Shown here one piece after another: positions 44,728-56,800 of a stretch of 64,000 bases of DNA. The DNA is from Bradysia coprophila (Eukaryota; Arthropoda; Insecta; Diptera; Sciaridae): NCBI RefSeq assembly GCF_014529535.1, contig NW_023503375.1, positions 5,414,491-5,478,490 on the forward strand, written 5' to 3'. Below the pieces are notes generated by a model. The model did not search any database and was not told where the DNA came from. It saw only the letters and a list, made by a program, of their open reading frames with translations. Positions within the stretch are counted from its first letter, which is position 1. Each line of letters starts with the position of its first letter. The translations under genes and the position numbers were made by a program.

Positions 44728-46699
44728 TTAGGGTGGTCCAAATTTGTACGAAATTTTTTGTTTTAATGGCTTACTGATTCGGGTCCCTCAGTTTATGAAA
44801 GGTAATGGTGAGAAACTAAGATCGGCATAAGAAAATCAGGTATGAGTCGTTTGTTAGGGTAATGCAAAAATCAGAGAACTAAATCGACCCCAGATGCAGC
44901 CCTCGCGAAATCGGCTTCAAAATCGAACTTAGTTGTTTTTGTTACAATCTCAAATGATGACAAATGATGCACAACAGTCCAACGAATAGAATAAGTATCA
45001 TGAGTCCACTTGTCGATATGAACCACTCTGGCTCATAATTCAATAATTTTTTCAGAGTAAAATTGCTGTGCTAGTGGACTGGACCTGCTTAGGCAAAAAA
45101 TCGTGCATCTTACAAAATCGTTATAACGATGATTGTAGGTTGTTCCGTACCGATTCCTTATTCTAAATTGATGTGGGGCCAAGTCGGCAGCTCAATGGTT
45201 CTCTGGTGAGCGGCTGTTATGTCACATTTTTTTCTATGATTTTTCATTCGAAAGGGAGAAGATATATCAATCCACTTTCAAAGGATAAGTTATAGAGAAA
45301 AGTCTAAATTTTTTTGGCGGAATTTATTTTTTGGCATTTGAATCCAAAATGGTGGAAAAAATTGGTCAAAGTCGAAAAATATTTTTTTCTTAAAGGAAAA
45401 TCTCTGAAACCGATAGAAGGACTGTAATTTCGCAAAAATGTTCTTCGTAAGGTTTGTAGAGAATTTAAAGAGCTACGTTTTTCTTATTTATTTATTTAAA
45501 TACTCAGCTCATTCCGGAGGTATGTCCTTAACAGTGAAGTCACCACATGTTCTTCATGTAAAAATACATCGAAATTATTGTTTATTTAGAATAAATAATT
45601 CACGTATTTCCATCACAATCGACCTAAAGTTGTATTTTCTGTTAATTTTAGTAAGGCGTAACCGAGTTTCATATTTACACGGAAACATGCTTTCTGTTCT
45701 AGAATTTAAGGATTTTGAAGGATGTCTGATTTTTTTTTTTTTATTCTCTTCAGGATTTATTGAACTGTTGAGGTGGTAGTGGGTGAGTTCCTAAAATTAT
45801 GTCACTGCACATGCACAATATGTTCCCAGCTCAAGAACGTAAATATTATGAAGGATTTCTGAGGTTTTATTGGGTTCCCTTCTCAACTTTTGGGATTGTT
45901 GAGGTAATATTATGTTAGTTCCTAAAATTCCACCACTTTACATGGTATACCATGCTATCAGTTCTAGAATCTGAGTAATTTGAAGAATTTGTCAAGTTTG
46001 CCATTTGCCATTTTGACTGGCCTTCGTGTTAGACTGTGCAATGGACTCACTTGACTCGCCAGTCATGTAGCGTCATTAGTCGATGCAGTCGATGATATGC
46101 CAGACGTATTAGTTAAATCCGTGTCGCCAGGATTAGCTTGGGTTTTACCCCTGCGTGAGCCTCGACTCCAGCGATTGTTATTTTTCGGTGGACCAAAGCA
46201 AATAGGTCTTGGTGCGCGCACAAGCGGCATCTCCGATTGACTATTGCTACCGTCCTTCAAGGAATTTTTCATTTCTCTATTTGAACACTCGTTACGAGTC
46301 TTAACGTTTACCTCTGGATTTTCAGCTTCCTTCCCCAACAAAATCGGTTTAGGATCCAAATGATCGTCACCTTTCAGCATCGCATCTTCCTCTTCGAGAG
46401 TGAGGTTATAGTGCATCGCTTCGTTTAGGTTGACAACTGGATCTGCTAACTTTGCCCTGCACGTGACTGTCCGTTTTGTGTGGAATTGATTTTTATCGAA
46501 TTCTGTATGCCAAGGGCTTTCAAATCACCATTTTCCCTCTGTGTCTCTCTACTCGAAAATTTTCTAACACAAAACGATGGTTTTTGATTCTCAATTTTGT
46601 TATTAGATGTGGTAATAAATAACGTTTTGTGTTGTAATAGAAAATTGAGAAGTAAAAACAAAGTTAAAGTAAAAGTCATAGGTTTTTGGACCACCCTAA
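44728..46699. mobile_element. ~2 kb DNA transposon-like element with TTAGGGTGGTCCAAA ends
   Basis: Positions 44728-44742 and 46685-46699 are perfect 15 bp inverted ends. A target duplication is not clear, possibly a short TA-containing one. On the minus strand it has two short frames, a leader-like one near the right end (46446-46694) and a 117-codon frame (46063-46416). No transposase is recognised. It is either a non-autonomous element or the element of an unfamiliar family. Confidence 0.65.
46063..46439 (-). CDS. Hypothetical Arg/Asn/Ser-rich frame inside the 2 kb element
   Basis: The frame runs from a possible acceptor (GTGCAG before 46439) through MHYNLTLEEEDAMLKGDD to STASTNDAT, stop at 46063. 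It has an acidic start and a basic stretch, NNNRWSRGSRRGKTQ, which could bind nucleic acid. The frame at 46446-46694 lies directly upstream in another phase, so a frameshift or a small intron could join them. Both lie within the inverted ends of the element, so I regard it as element-borne. No family is recognised. Confidence 0.35.
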
Positions 46700-48235
46700 T
46701 GTATACATTAATCTTGGTTTATGTGTTAGTTCGCGGTAAGTGTTAGGGATAATTATTGATCAATGCCAGTTACTGAGGGTAATCACCAAATTAAATAATT
46801 AGCAAGATGTAAGTGCTATTGGCAGATTTTGCGAATAATCACTTTATACTTTGACTATTAGCCAAAGTATTTTAAAGACGCTATTCGAACAATGTTTGTC
46901 TTCTTCGCTATTCGCACATTCTGAAGAAAATGGCATTTTCTCAAGGTCGAAAAAATACTTAAGCAGTGATAACTCGAGAACAATGCATCTTTATGAAGTT
47001 AAGTGTATTCAATAGGATTAAGCGAAACACCTTTCCTAGGACAATTTTAAAAAGGATGAATTCAGTAGGACCCAACCAAAACCTTCTAAAGTCTGAATAA
47101 ATTCCCTAGGTCTGATGTTTCAGAGTTACACAATGATCGAGTAGCCGAAGTATTGTAAAGTGGCCATTCGCACAATTCGCGAATAGCATTTTCATTAAAA
47201 AAATTGAAGATGGGGCTATGTTGGGTTTCATTTCCGTCGAACATAGAAAATTTATGATTTCTTAATGGTGTGCTTGAATCAGGACCAGTTTAACCTAAGG
47301 TCTAAATGGGCTAGGCCCACAGTGCTGGAATCTAACCAAATAGAATAACGAGCGCTGGCAAGTAGCTATTTTCCGCAAAAAGTGTAAAATTTTCTCGCTG
47401 GCTCCGCTCGTGATTATGTTTCTCATCCATAACTTTCAATGGGCTAGGACGCTGAAATCGATAAGCCGATCCTGAAAACAGATTTGATATTTTTGTTCAT
47501 TAACCAAGAGTACTGAGCCAAGTTCCACAGGATTTGCTTAAGTGCTTTGGGTTCCACTGCACCGCATGGTAAGGATGAAAATAAAAAAAATGTGGAACCT
47601 GATCCAAAAATATCAAATCTGCCTCCACATGTTCAATTAAAGTGCATTCATGTGCACAGTGTTCATCTTTGGAGCTTTATACATTACTCGAGATGGGGAT
47701 CGTTTGGCCAGAAGTTACTGATTGCAAAGAAAATTCTGAATACTCAGCAACTGTTCTCAACACGCAGCAACTGTTAGTGCCATTTTGCCATTTTTCCCAA
47801 ATGCACCGACTTTTCTTAAAGAAATTTCATCGGAAGTTCGATATACATTTGTGGAACGAAAAACACTCCACAAAAATATGTTACTTCCGTTTGAAACATC
47901 CCCGCCAACTACTCAAACTCTTAAATTAAAATGTCGTCCTGCGCTAGTTCCGATCTTTTGTACAGCCAGTTTTAAGATACAAGTGTTTATCCACTACACA
48001 ACGGATCATTCTTGTGCCTAGAGGTACCTGCATAGTCTCAAAGTCGTGTAGGATATGCATTGTCGTCATAAAACTAAAATACTCGGTAATGTTACCGACC
48101 AAATCTACGTTTCTATTTTCCGTTTACTTAACTGATACAATTTTGATGCAGCTTTAAGGAATAAATTGAATAGATCACTGACACCAGTCATTTTCTCTTT
48201 TCCCCTGCAAATTAACGAGTCGATGCATAGCTGAA
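46700..48235. other. Intergenic; likely 3' flank of bestrophin
   Basis: No further exon is convincing. Around 47030-47120 loose repeats of 'CCCTAGG/CCTAGGAC' type resemble 29570-29760. Part of this stretch, read on the minus strand, would be the bestrophin 3' UTR, but I see no certain poly(A) signal. Confidence 0.4.
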
Positions 48236-51200
48236 CTAAACATCCTCAGTTTTCGTTTGCGGCTTCACGTCCTTTTTCTGACGAAATCATGGCTCGGCTA
48301 TTAATCTCTTAAAATATGATTGACATGCTACACTTACGCGTTTACGATCGTCACCGCCTTGATCCGTTGACAAATAACTTGCATCGATATTTCTCACTCT
48401 TAAAGATTCGGCAGATCCTTTCGGCTGGTGACGGCGATAGTGCCCGGCACCAACGGTGTACGGAAGTTTTTTTGGCACAACCTCATCATAATGTTGATCA
48501 CGTTCCAATTCTGGATACTCCTCGTGCATTTCGTCGACAATCATGTACGATACCTAAGTAAATACATTGTAGTCGTTCTGGAGTGTACTCAGAGACTTAT
48601 TAAATAAAGCCACAGGCTCTGTCTTTTTTGCAAATTTACTGACAAGGACGCTTCGAGTCGAGATTTGCGGTGTGATATTCGGCCGTGTAGTGAACATTAT
48701 ATTTACCTTGATATGTCTGTCGATCAACCAGTTCACTTCGATATCGTCCTCGTCCTCTCCAAACGGATTAAGGAGTATTTCAGCCACTTTTAACCATCCA
48801 ACGTAGAACACGAACTAAGTAAAGGCAAAAATAAATGTGAATGCGTCTGAACGAGAACCAGGTGCGAACTGATCGTATGGGCATTCTGGCAGTAAAATAT
48901 GGACGAAAATTGGGACAACAAATAAGATGTCCCATCCTAACGACACTATTAATCATCTCAATAATATGAAAAACACATTGCCCTTAGCAGGACATGATTT
49001 ACACCGTTTCACTGGCCTACAAGCCCAAAGATCATGCAAAACACTGTACCTCTAGCACTACGAATGACGGAAAATAAAAATTCGGTGGAGCGTTTTCTAT
49101 ATTCTCCGGAGGATCCGGTAGCATCTGGCGGCCAACCAGTGTCGTTATGAAGTACGAATACACGGCTAATGTAACAACCTAGTTTAAAACAGCCAAATCA
49201 AAACGGAATCCAAAAAAAAACGAAATTGATGTTCTCTGGTCACCTGAGTGTAGACGAGCGGCACGGATATAGTATCATAACCGATTAATGCATTTAAACG
49301 TTGCCGAATGTCAGCCAATTCGCACATAATGTTTTGTACCAAGTGATTAGAAATGATTAATTGCTGTTTTCGGGCGGTGCTTATTATATTGTTGGCCCAC
49401 ACCAATGGCATCCAGTGTTTAGCCATTGGATCCCTGTTGTCCATGTCTTCGAAAATATTTTTTTCACTTTCCAGCATCAAACCTTTGGAACGGAAAAGTA
49501 TTAGTAGATTACGTCCTTGTTTGGAAATTTATATTTTGCCACGTGTGGCGTTTGCAGCCGAAGGCGAGGGATACAACCATACGAGGGAAAGTAAGAAGTT
49601 CCAAACAATTACGTAAGTTATTGTACTTACTAAGCACCCGGGATATGAGTTATACCGCTCATGTCATCGAAGTAATGACTCATTTCCAGGGGCCTTAGTG
49701 AGTAAAATGTTGATTCCGAATCAAGACAATTTTTGTTAGGCCGATCGAAAATTTCGAACGTAACTCGAATGCGTTTTGTTAGTCATCCACTTATGCCATA
49801 TCCTTGCACAGCATACCCTACTTACGACGAAAAATGTTTGTTCTTGGACTTTCGTTCATCAGACTCTCTCATTGACACCAATTTACCGATGAAGGCTGAC
49901 TGAAAGTGTCAGCAGAACAAACGCTATTCGTCTCGGGTAGTGTTGCAAGATGGTATAGGTCTCAACCCATATCAGGACTGATATCGGTCCGAGAATTTAT
50001 TTTCTATTCACCGGCATCAACTACATGCTGATACGATGGAAATCGTCTCTTTGCTCGCAACGATATTCTCATCAGTGTGACAACATAGGCCAAGACAATG
50101 TATCGCATTATTGTCCTTCTCGTCAGTCTTGCCTGTTCCTTTTGATCAGCCTGAAACATCCATCAAAAGATAATGGAACCATTGTTAAGACCCAAAGGTA
50201 AAGGTACCCGTGACGCTGATATTGCCGCACTAATGTAAAGCGCCATGGTGTCGGGAAATGGTAGTAATTGGAATTGTTTCCACCAACGATCCACCACTAA
50301 TGAAACATAGAATCCCAAAACAAAGGAAATTGGTATGCTTTCACTTGTGCTACTTAGATATTTTTGCCATTCGTAAAACCTCCTGTTTTGATCAAATAAT
50401 ACGGTGAGAACTAGTGTAGTCTACTAAGTACTCTAATGCCGTGTTAAGCCGAAACACCGTATCGCATTTTTTGTGCGCTTTGGAGAGTGTTCTAAAGGTC
50501 TGAGCTTGTCTCGAATTCTAATTGGAAAACAGGAATATTTCAGTGGAATACAAAAGAAGCTTAAAGCTCTCGAAAGCCCTTTAAAAGCAAAGACACAACC
50601 GTGATACGGTGATATGACTTATCACTGCTAACTATTTGTCAAGATGGGGAATTGATATCGCTGAAGATGAATAAAAGGAAACAAAATCGACTTACTCTTT
50701 TGTGTGTTTAGTGGTCAATGTAAATCTGCATGTTAAATTCACGGCATAGTACAACAATAAAAATGCAACAAGTTCAATCCAAACTAGTTTGTACACACTG
50801 CCACGCCATCTACACAATATGATTAGGAAAATTAGTTAATAATATCCGAAGTATGCATTTCGAAGAGGCGTAATTCGTTTAATTTCAAGCAATGCTGTAA
50901 ACGGTTTCAAGCAATGCACATCAAGGTGTCCGCGTTTTTACAACAATAGAAAAGAGGCGGAGTTTTCATTGTTTAAACTGTCTCGTAAACGGCGCAAGTG
51001 CTCGGAGGCCTTTAGAGCAAGATGAAACGGCTAATAAAATTTCGATAAATTTCGCGAAATCAATGTTACAGTCAGAGGCAGTAAAATTTCAGCATGAATT
51101 TACTACAGCTGTTTTTCAGCTGATTCAAACAAAAAATCAAAACGTCCTTATACGTGTAGCAGTTTCAACCGTATAAACAAATATGAACCGTTTTGATTGT

Positions 51201-51490
51201 ATGTGCGGATCAGCTGATAAACACCTGCAGCAAATTCATGCTGAAATTTCACTGCCTCGACTGTATCGTAAATATGCGTGATTCACGAGGTGTATACCAT
51301 TGTTAATATAGACAGCGCATAATTAGATAAATTTAATTAGGCCGCCATAAGCCAATGAAACTATATTTGCGTCTATTGAATAAGGGTGAAGCATCAAAAT
51401 ATAAAGAAAATATTGAAACCTGAACAAAATATTCCAAAAACTTCCGAAAAGACTTGCGTTTGCAAGACGGTTTGTATACGACACTGTCAT
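48236..51490 (-). CDS. Bestrophin family calcium-activated chloride channel
   Basis: Nine exons in transcript order: 51490-51420, 50809-50696, 50382-50208, 50150-50012, 49482-49244, 49178-49050, 48814-48707, 48553-48338, 48277-48236. All junctions are GT..AG and in phase, giving 410 codons. Bestrophins form pentameric chloride channels gated by calcium. Family hallmarks are seen: start [27 protein letters not shown], the pore-neck segment [60 protein letters not shown], the acidic calcium-clasp motif NPFGEDEDD and [19 protein letters not shown]. The last exon is only 13 codons and follows a 60 bp intron. The C-terminal tail is therefore short compared with many animal bestrophins. An upstream in-frame ATG at 51511 exists, but the family start is at 51490. 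The gene is head to head with the ABC transporter. Confidence 0.93.
51069..51263. mobile_element. MITE in bestrophin intron 1
   Basis: The left end 'CAGTCAGAGGCAGTAAAATT' continues 'TCAGCATGAATTT'. The right end, inverted, is 'CAGTCGAGGCAGTGAAATTT' followed by 'CAGCATGAATTT'. Inner arms around 'CAGCTGATT' also pair. Length is 195 bp; it is non-coding. Confidence 0.78.
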
Positions 51491-51650
51491 TAAATGTTCT
51501 TTTAACTCCAATTTTTGTTTTTCAAATAGATGTGTTTAAACTGATTTTGCTAATAATAATAACAATCGACTGGTACGATGACGAATACATTTTCATAGCC
51601 CACTTCGTTGCAGAAGAAGGTTTACTTTATCAGACCCGAACTCAAGGCCC

Positions 51651-51767
51651 AAGGCTGTAACTTTGTGGAGGTAACGCAGTTCGCCATTTTATTAGATACT
51701 CGGGAACACACTTCTTCTGGTGGTGCGTCACCTGTGGATCTGATCCCTCCACAAAGTTTACAGCCTT
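51651..51767. repeat. Inverted-repeat unit related to 4757-4829
   Basis: The left end is 'AAGGCTGTAACTTTGTGGAG' and the right end 'CTCCACAAAGTTTACAGCCTT' in inverted form. It sits about 160 bp upstream of the bestrophin start, so it may lie in the promoter or 5' UTR of that gene. Confidence 0.7.
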
Positions 51768-52224
51768 GCGAAAATCTGTAGAAACGAAACACAGTGCCTA
51801 TCAGCCTCCGAACATTTTCTATGTTCATGTCAGTTCTGTGGTCAATACCATCAACGAAAAATTGTGTGTTTTCAGCCTATATTATACAGACGACACACTG
51901 TATAACATTTCCCAGAGACGTTACGATCAATGAACGTCAACACAAGGTATAGTCGAATGTCAAACTTTGTATGTAGCGAAGGACATAGCGAGTCCTCCGG
52001 TTTGTATGAACCTGGTTTATACTTTCATTGGCTACGATCCGTAATTATGCATTGTTGTTAGCTTAACTATCTTTAGAAAATACTCTCCATTAAAAGGTAG
52101 AGCCTAGTACATACCTTGCAGCCAAGCGTAGAATTAACATAACCTGTATGAGCGTTCTGGCATAATTTTTCGTTTCGAAGGACTAGATCAGGAGGTGTAC
52201 AATTTTAGCTTCGAGAGTTTTGAG

Positions 52225-52432
52225 CTGTTGCAGACGGCAAGCATATGACTAGTGTTATTATCGGATCTAGTATGTACTTCCATCGATCAAAGTAGTTTTA
52301 ATCTGTTGATTTGAAATCTCGTACTTCAATTTCTTTAACATGTATTTTACTGTATAAGTGACCATATTAACCAGAGCTTGTCATTATTTTTGTCGACGTT
52401 ATCGATAACAAATGAATAGCCGTATGTGACAG
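52225..52432. mobile_element. MITE of the 'AGACGGCAAGC' family, copy 2
   Basis: It starts 'CTGTTGCAGACGGCAAGC' and ends 'GCCGTATGTGACAG'. The internal 'CGTTATCGATAACAAATGA' is shared with copy 1 at 12121-12323. Length is 208 bp. Confidence 0.7.
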
Positions 52433-53198
52433 GTTTATCTGGAGGAGTGGGGGCATGTTAAGCATTTTCATACAGAACTGAACATTTTGCGCCTACTGAA
52501 TGAACGTTGCCGTGTCGTTATCAAAAGCATGCACACTAAATTCGATCGCTTAAATCCACCTACAGTGCCCTTTTTTATCGATCCAATGTTTTATAGTCGA
52601 TTTATTGATGTTCAGTGTAATATAATCTACAGATAGCTCCAGACTTGTTTCAACACGTTGAATCATCGTATGAAAATACAATCTTATCACATTCGCATTT
52701 CATATCAACAAAATTCAAAATTTTCATTGATGTCGCATTTGATAAATTCTTTTTGGGTAAATGAATGACTGAGAACATGTGAACGATGACATTACGTTTG
52801 TGTTTGATTCCATTTTTGTTATTAGATTCAGTAGATAATTCATTCGGTATTTTGGTGTGTTTACAATAACATTGAAAGTGTAGTGTGTCTTTGACGAACC
52901 ATCGGGAGTACCGGTGTAACTGTTGTCTGAACAATACAAAAATGAGTTAGAAATGATAAGGAAAGGGGTGTAGGGATACCTTACCTTTAGCCTAAGGTTG
53001 AGACAAAAAATTACCTGACTTTGCTAAACCTGACCTACCTTATGGATTACCTGACCTGTCCCAAACCGACTTCAGTGAAAATCAAGAAATCAGATCTTTT
53101 CAAGCTTTGAGTCTTTACGATTCAGTTGAATCAATATTAGATTAATTTGAACTCATGTATGCCAAATTAAATCGGTTAAGAGCCTCGAAAATGATTAG

Positions 53199-53373
53199 TT
53201 AAATACAGAAACGGGAAGTGTTACATTAGCGAATTATAATGAAAATGAAATGTCATTTAACCCCCCGTTTCAAAAAGGCTTTCGATGTTTTTTGTTTTCA
53301 TTTATTGAAAATATCATTAAATTATATTTTTCTTATAATTCGCTAATATGACACGTCCCGTTTCTGCATTTAA
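53199..53373. mobile_element. MITE with TTAA at both ends
   Basis: Ends are 'TTAAATACAGAAACGGGA' and, inverted, 'TTAAATGCAGAAACGGGA'. Arms continue through 'TAGCGAATTATAA'. TTAA is at each outer border, which could be a duplicated TTAA target as in piggyBac-like elements, or part of the TIR. It is 0.5 kb upstream of the ABC transporter start. Confidence 0.7.
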
Positions 53374-53847
53374 TTATTTCATATATAATGTTGATTGTTA
53401 CGTTAGACAGTCTATTTAATCGATTCAACATCTCCGTACCGCCTAATCATAAACTTTTAACCTTACACAATGAAACTGAGTTTTTTTCGGTTAATGAAAC
53501 TCATTCAATCTTCATAAACACTTGATCATTCACAATATTATCCACCAATTGTCTACATTGTGTTAGTTGTAATTGACAAAACCTCTGACGACATTTATAC
53601 AACTTTATCGTTCAATTCAAGCGCTGATATCTACCTTCGGTTTATAGATTAGAAATTCGCATGATTTATACAATGGGATCAATAATTACAGTCAGAGAAA
53701 ATCGCGATAATATTGTCCCGACACGACGTTGTATTTTTTGGACAGTTGCTGTTAGAGTGCCGTTAGGATAGGGCGGATTTCATGAAAATACATCGACGAA
53801 AGCCCAGTTTCCGTTCAATGCAGTGTAGATAAGACAAAGTGGTTAAA

Positions 53848-56800
53848 ATGAGTTTGGAAAAAAACGATGATTATGATGTGAATGGGACGAATGGGGTGAG
53901 AAACGGATTGGATTACTCGGCGAAATCGAAGGAAAATCCACTTGATGCGTAAGTTTCACCTTGAACATTTTGTGCGAGTCGTTTATATTTCGTTGTCATA
54001 GAGAAATTTTAAGGCGGAAATAATTTTGAGAAAAATGAAGTGAAAATCATTGATTGATCAAACTAAAAGGTGTTCCCTTAAATTACTTTCGTTTCCTTTT
54101 TGTTTTAATATTGCCCAATCACCTGCAAAAAGGTACAACACGAAAACTTGTGGTAGTTGTTGAGAGAAATTTAATTTGTTGCGTATTTGCACTCGGATAC
54201 GTATAATGATTGGAGTGAAAGGTGAAACAGTTTTACAGGCGACGAAAAGAGTTTAATTACGCGCTCGAAAAAATGGCCTCGGAAATGGCTAATCATCTGT
54301 TATCGATAACGACGAAAATAAGCGATTAGTCCTTAAATGAGCTATTAAATAGAAAATTTCTGATAAAACAAATGAAGTAAAAGATTTTGTATCAAAAACT
54401 GTTCCATTTTATAAAGAACAAAAGAAGTAACAGATTCAATCGCTGTATAACATGATTGGAAAGGCTTTGTGTTGTTACGGCGGTATTGTTGGCTGAGTTG
54501 AAAATAAACTTCAGGACTTTTCGCATTCACTTAGGCGCGGTACTGTACATTTTTTTCTCAAATGTCTATGACACTTTATTTCATTTCATAACAAAGAAAT
54601 TATCAAAGACTTTGGAGTGATATCATCACTACAGGTATAGCAAACACTGAGTATTATAGTTAGTATTGTAAACAGTTTATTTTGTTACTCAGAACCGAAA
54701 TATGCAGCGTATAAAAGTTTGATTAACAAGAATCGTATTGAGGCGAAGCCAAGGTTGTCAAGACATCGTGTGCGATATTACCAGCCAAGGGGAAGATGTT
54801 TGTAAATTTCGTTGATAAAGGATTTTCAAGGATTTTCTACGGATTCAAGAATGGTTTTCAAAGAATTTTATGAAATTTTGAATGATTTTCCCAATTTTTA
54901 GGATTGACTTTTCATTGATTTCTTGAGAATTTTCTATCGATTTTCCGTGAATTTTTGTTATTTCTGAAAATTTCGGGGGATTGTCTAAGCATTTATTCTT
55001 TACTGACAACGGATTTTCTATCAATATCTCCTTAAATTGTGATTATTTTTGCTGTTAAAGACGTTATTGTCGTTGTTCACATTTACATTACAATTCATTC
55101 TGTCTCTAATCTCTAGTTTTCCTAATTACGACATTAGAAAGAGGCCAGAAACAGTTCAATTCCGTCGCAGAATTGCATAATACATATTTACGTGGCTAGA
55201 GGGGAAGGTATTACTTGAGCTATAACTCACAATTGCAAAAATAATGAATTGGGTGCTGTCTTAGTTCACATTCATTTTGATTTAATTATCGGAACGCATT
55301 AATGCCGATAAAACCGGAATTTTAGCTCAGATAAATGAAATATTTCTTATGAATAAGAGGGTATTGAAATGGCCAGCAGCGCTTTTGTCGCGGTTGTAGT
55401 GGTTCCATATTCTGAAAGTTTTTTCGGTAGTCCATCTTACGAAGAGAACTTAGGAAAACTTGGCAATCATTCCAGAGTCGGAGCAGTTTTATCAGTGCCG
55501 AGCTGGCTACTAAAAAGCCCTTCGGAGAAATTGGGAAAAGGCTCATAAGATTAAAAAAGGCTCTTTTTCCATATAAAAATGCAAAAGACCTTTCAGGAAT
55601 CGCCCGAATTCCCAGTATCGCCAGTCAACTGCCGGGCTGCTTACCTTAGTTTACAAGCTCGATCTCCGACTGATAAATTTTGGAATCTCAATGACATTAA
55701 TCCCGTGGCACTTCTTTTTTTTAAATTGCGCACGGCCACTCTGAGGGAGTGTCCCTGATGACCGAATTGTTTAATCAATCGATGGAAAATAATTTTCGTT
55801 CCTTTTTTTCACAGGACTTTCGTTCCGAATACAGACGAGGACAAGGAAAAGGAAGATAAGAAAGATGATGCGCCGCCAGTGTCCTTCCTAAAGCTTGTAA
55901 GCTGACGGACATATTTTACAATAATAGTTGAAAATCGACTAAACTTTTCCATCCACACAGTATGCGTATGCATCGACACGAGACAAAATTTGTATAGCGT
56001 TCGGTTTGGTGGGTGCCTGTGTAACCGGATGTACGACACCAGTGAATACGTTGATTTTCGGTAATCTTATCGAGGTCAGTATGGAATTGAACCTTTCGTG
56101 CTTTCACATCTGTTGCTTACGTTCCGCGTTTATTTAGTCCATGGTATCGCAAGCGTCTAATTTGGCACAGCGATACTATTCGAATCGGCAACTTGACGAT
56201 GCATTCACAGAAATCTTTTTGGACCAAGTAACTTGGTTTGCAATCTACAGTTGCATTCTTGGGGTGGTTATGTTGGCCGGAACTTACGTTTCGATTATGT
56301 TATTCAATTTTGCCGCTCACAGTCAGGTAGGTTTTTCGGGCAATCATTTTGTAAACGTATTGCATCAAAGATATGTTTTTCGCCAGATTTTCCGAATCAG
56401 AGGAAATTTCTTGCGTTCGGTTCTCAATCAGGACATTGCATGGTATGACGTAAATCAAAGTGGAGAATTTGCTAGCCGAATGAATGAGTAAGTATGATGG
56501 ATTTATTGCTCTATCAGGTAATCAACGGATTAGGCTTAATTACACAATTATCGACTATGCTCTGGCTAATTTACAATTATGGTGTGTCGCTGGCAATAAA
56601 AACGCAAAACTTTTATTATCGAGAAAAAAACGAAAACTTTAAATTAGCAACAAACAAGGAAATCGAACCAGCACAATAGTAAAACGTGCGTCCATCAAAC
56701 AAAATCGATATTATATTCGATGTTTCGCGTTATCTTCACGTACTTTTGCGCTATCTGTTTTGTTTTCAGCTTATCTGCGACATTTGACTGTACTCGAAAA

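Larger units (their letters stand above)
51768..53847. promoter_or_regulatory. Shared upstream region between bestrophin and ABC transporter
   Basis: The two genes diverge from this stretch, so promoters of both should lie here. I see no strong TATA box. It contains MITEs at 52225-52432 and 53199-53373. No coding exon is seen; the minus-strand frames near 52650-52934 are not domain-bearing. Confidence 0.4.

Noticed and set aside
46063..46439. C-terminal exon of bestrophin
   Set aside because: The phase does not match the bestrophin donor at 48338, a stop-containing exon with the right phase exists at 48277, and the frame lies within the ends of a separate TIR element.
51491..51511. An earlier start codon for bestrophin (MELKEHL before MTVSYT)
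   Set aside because: The MTV/MTVSY start is characteristic of the family; the upstream ATG adds residues not expected there.
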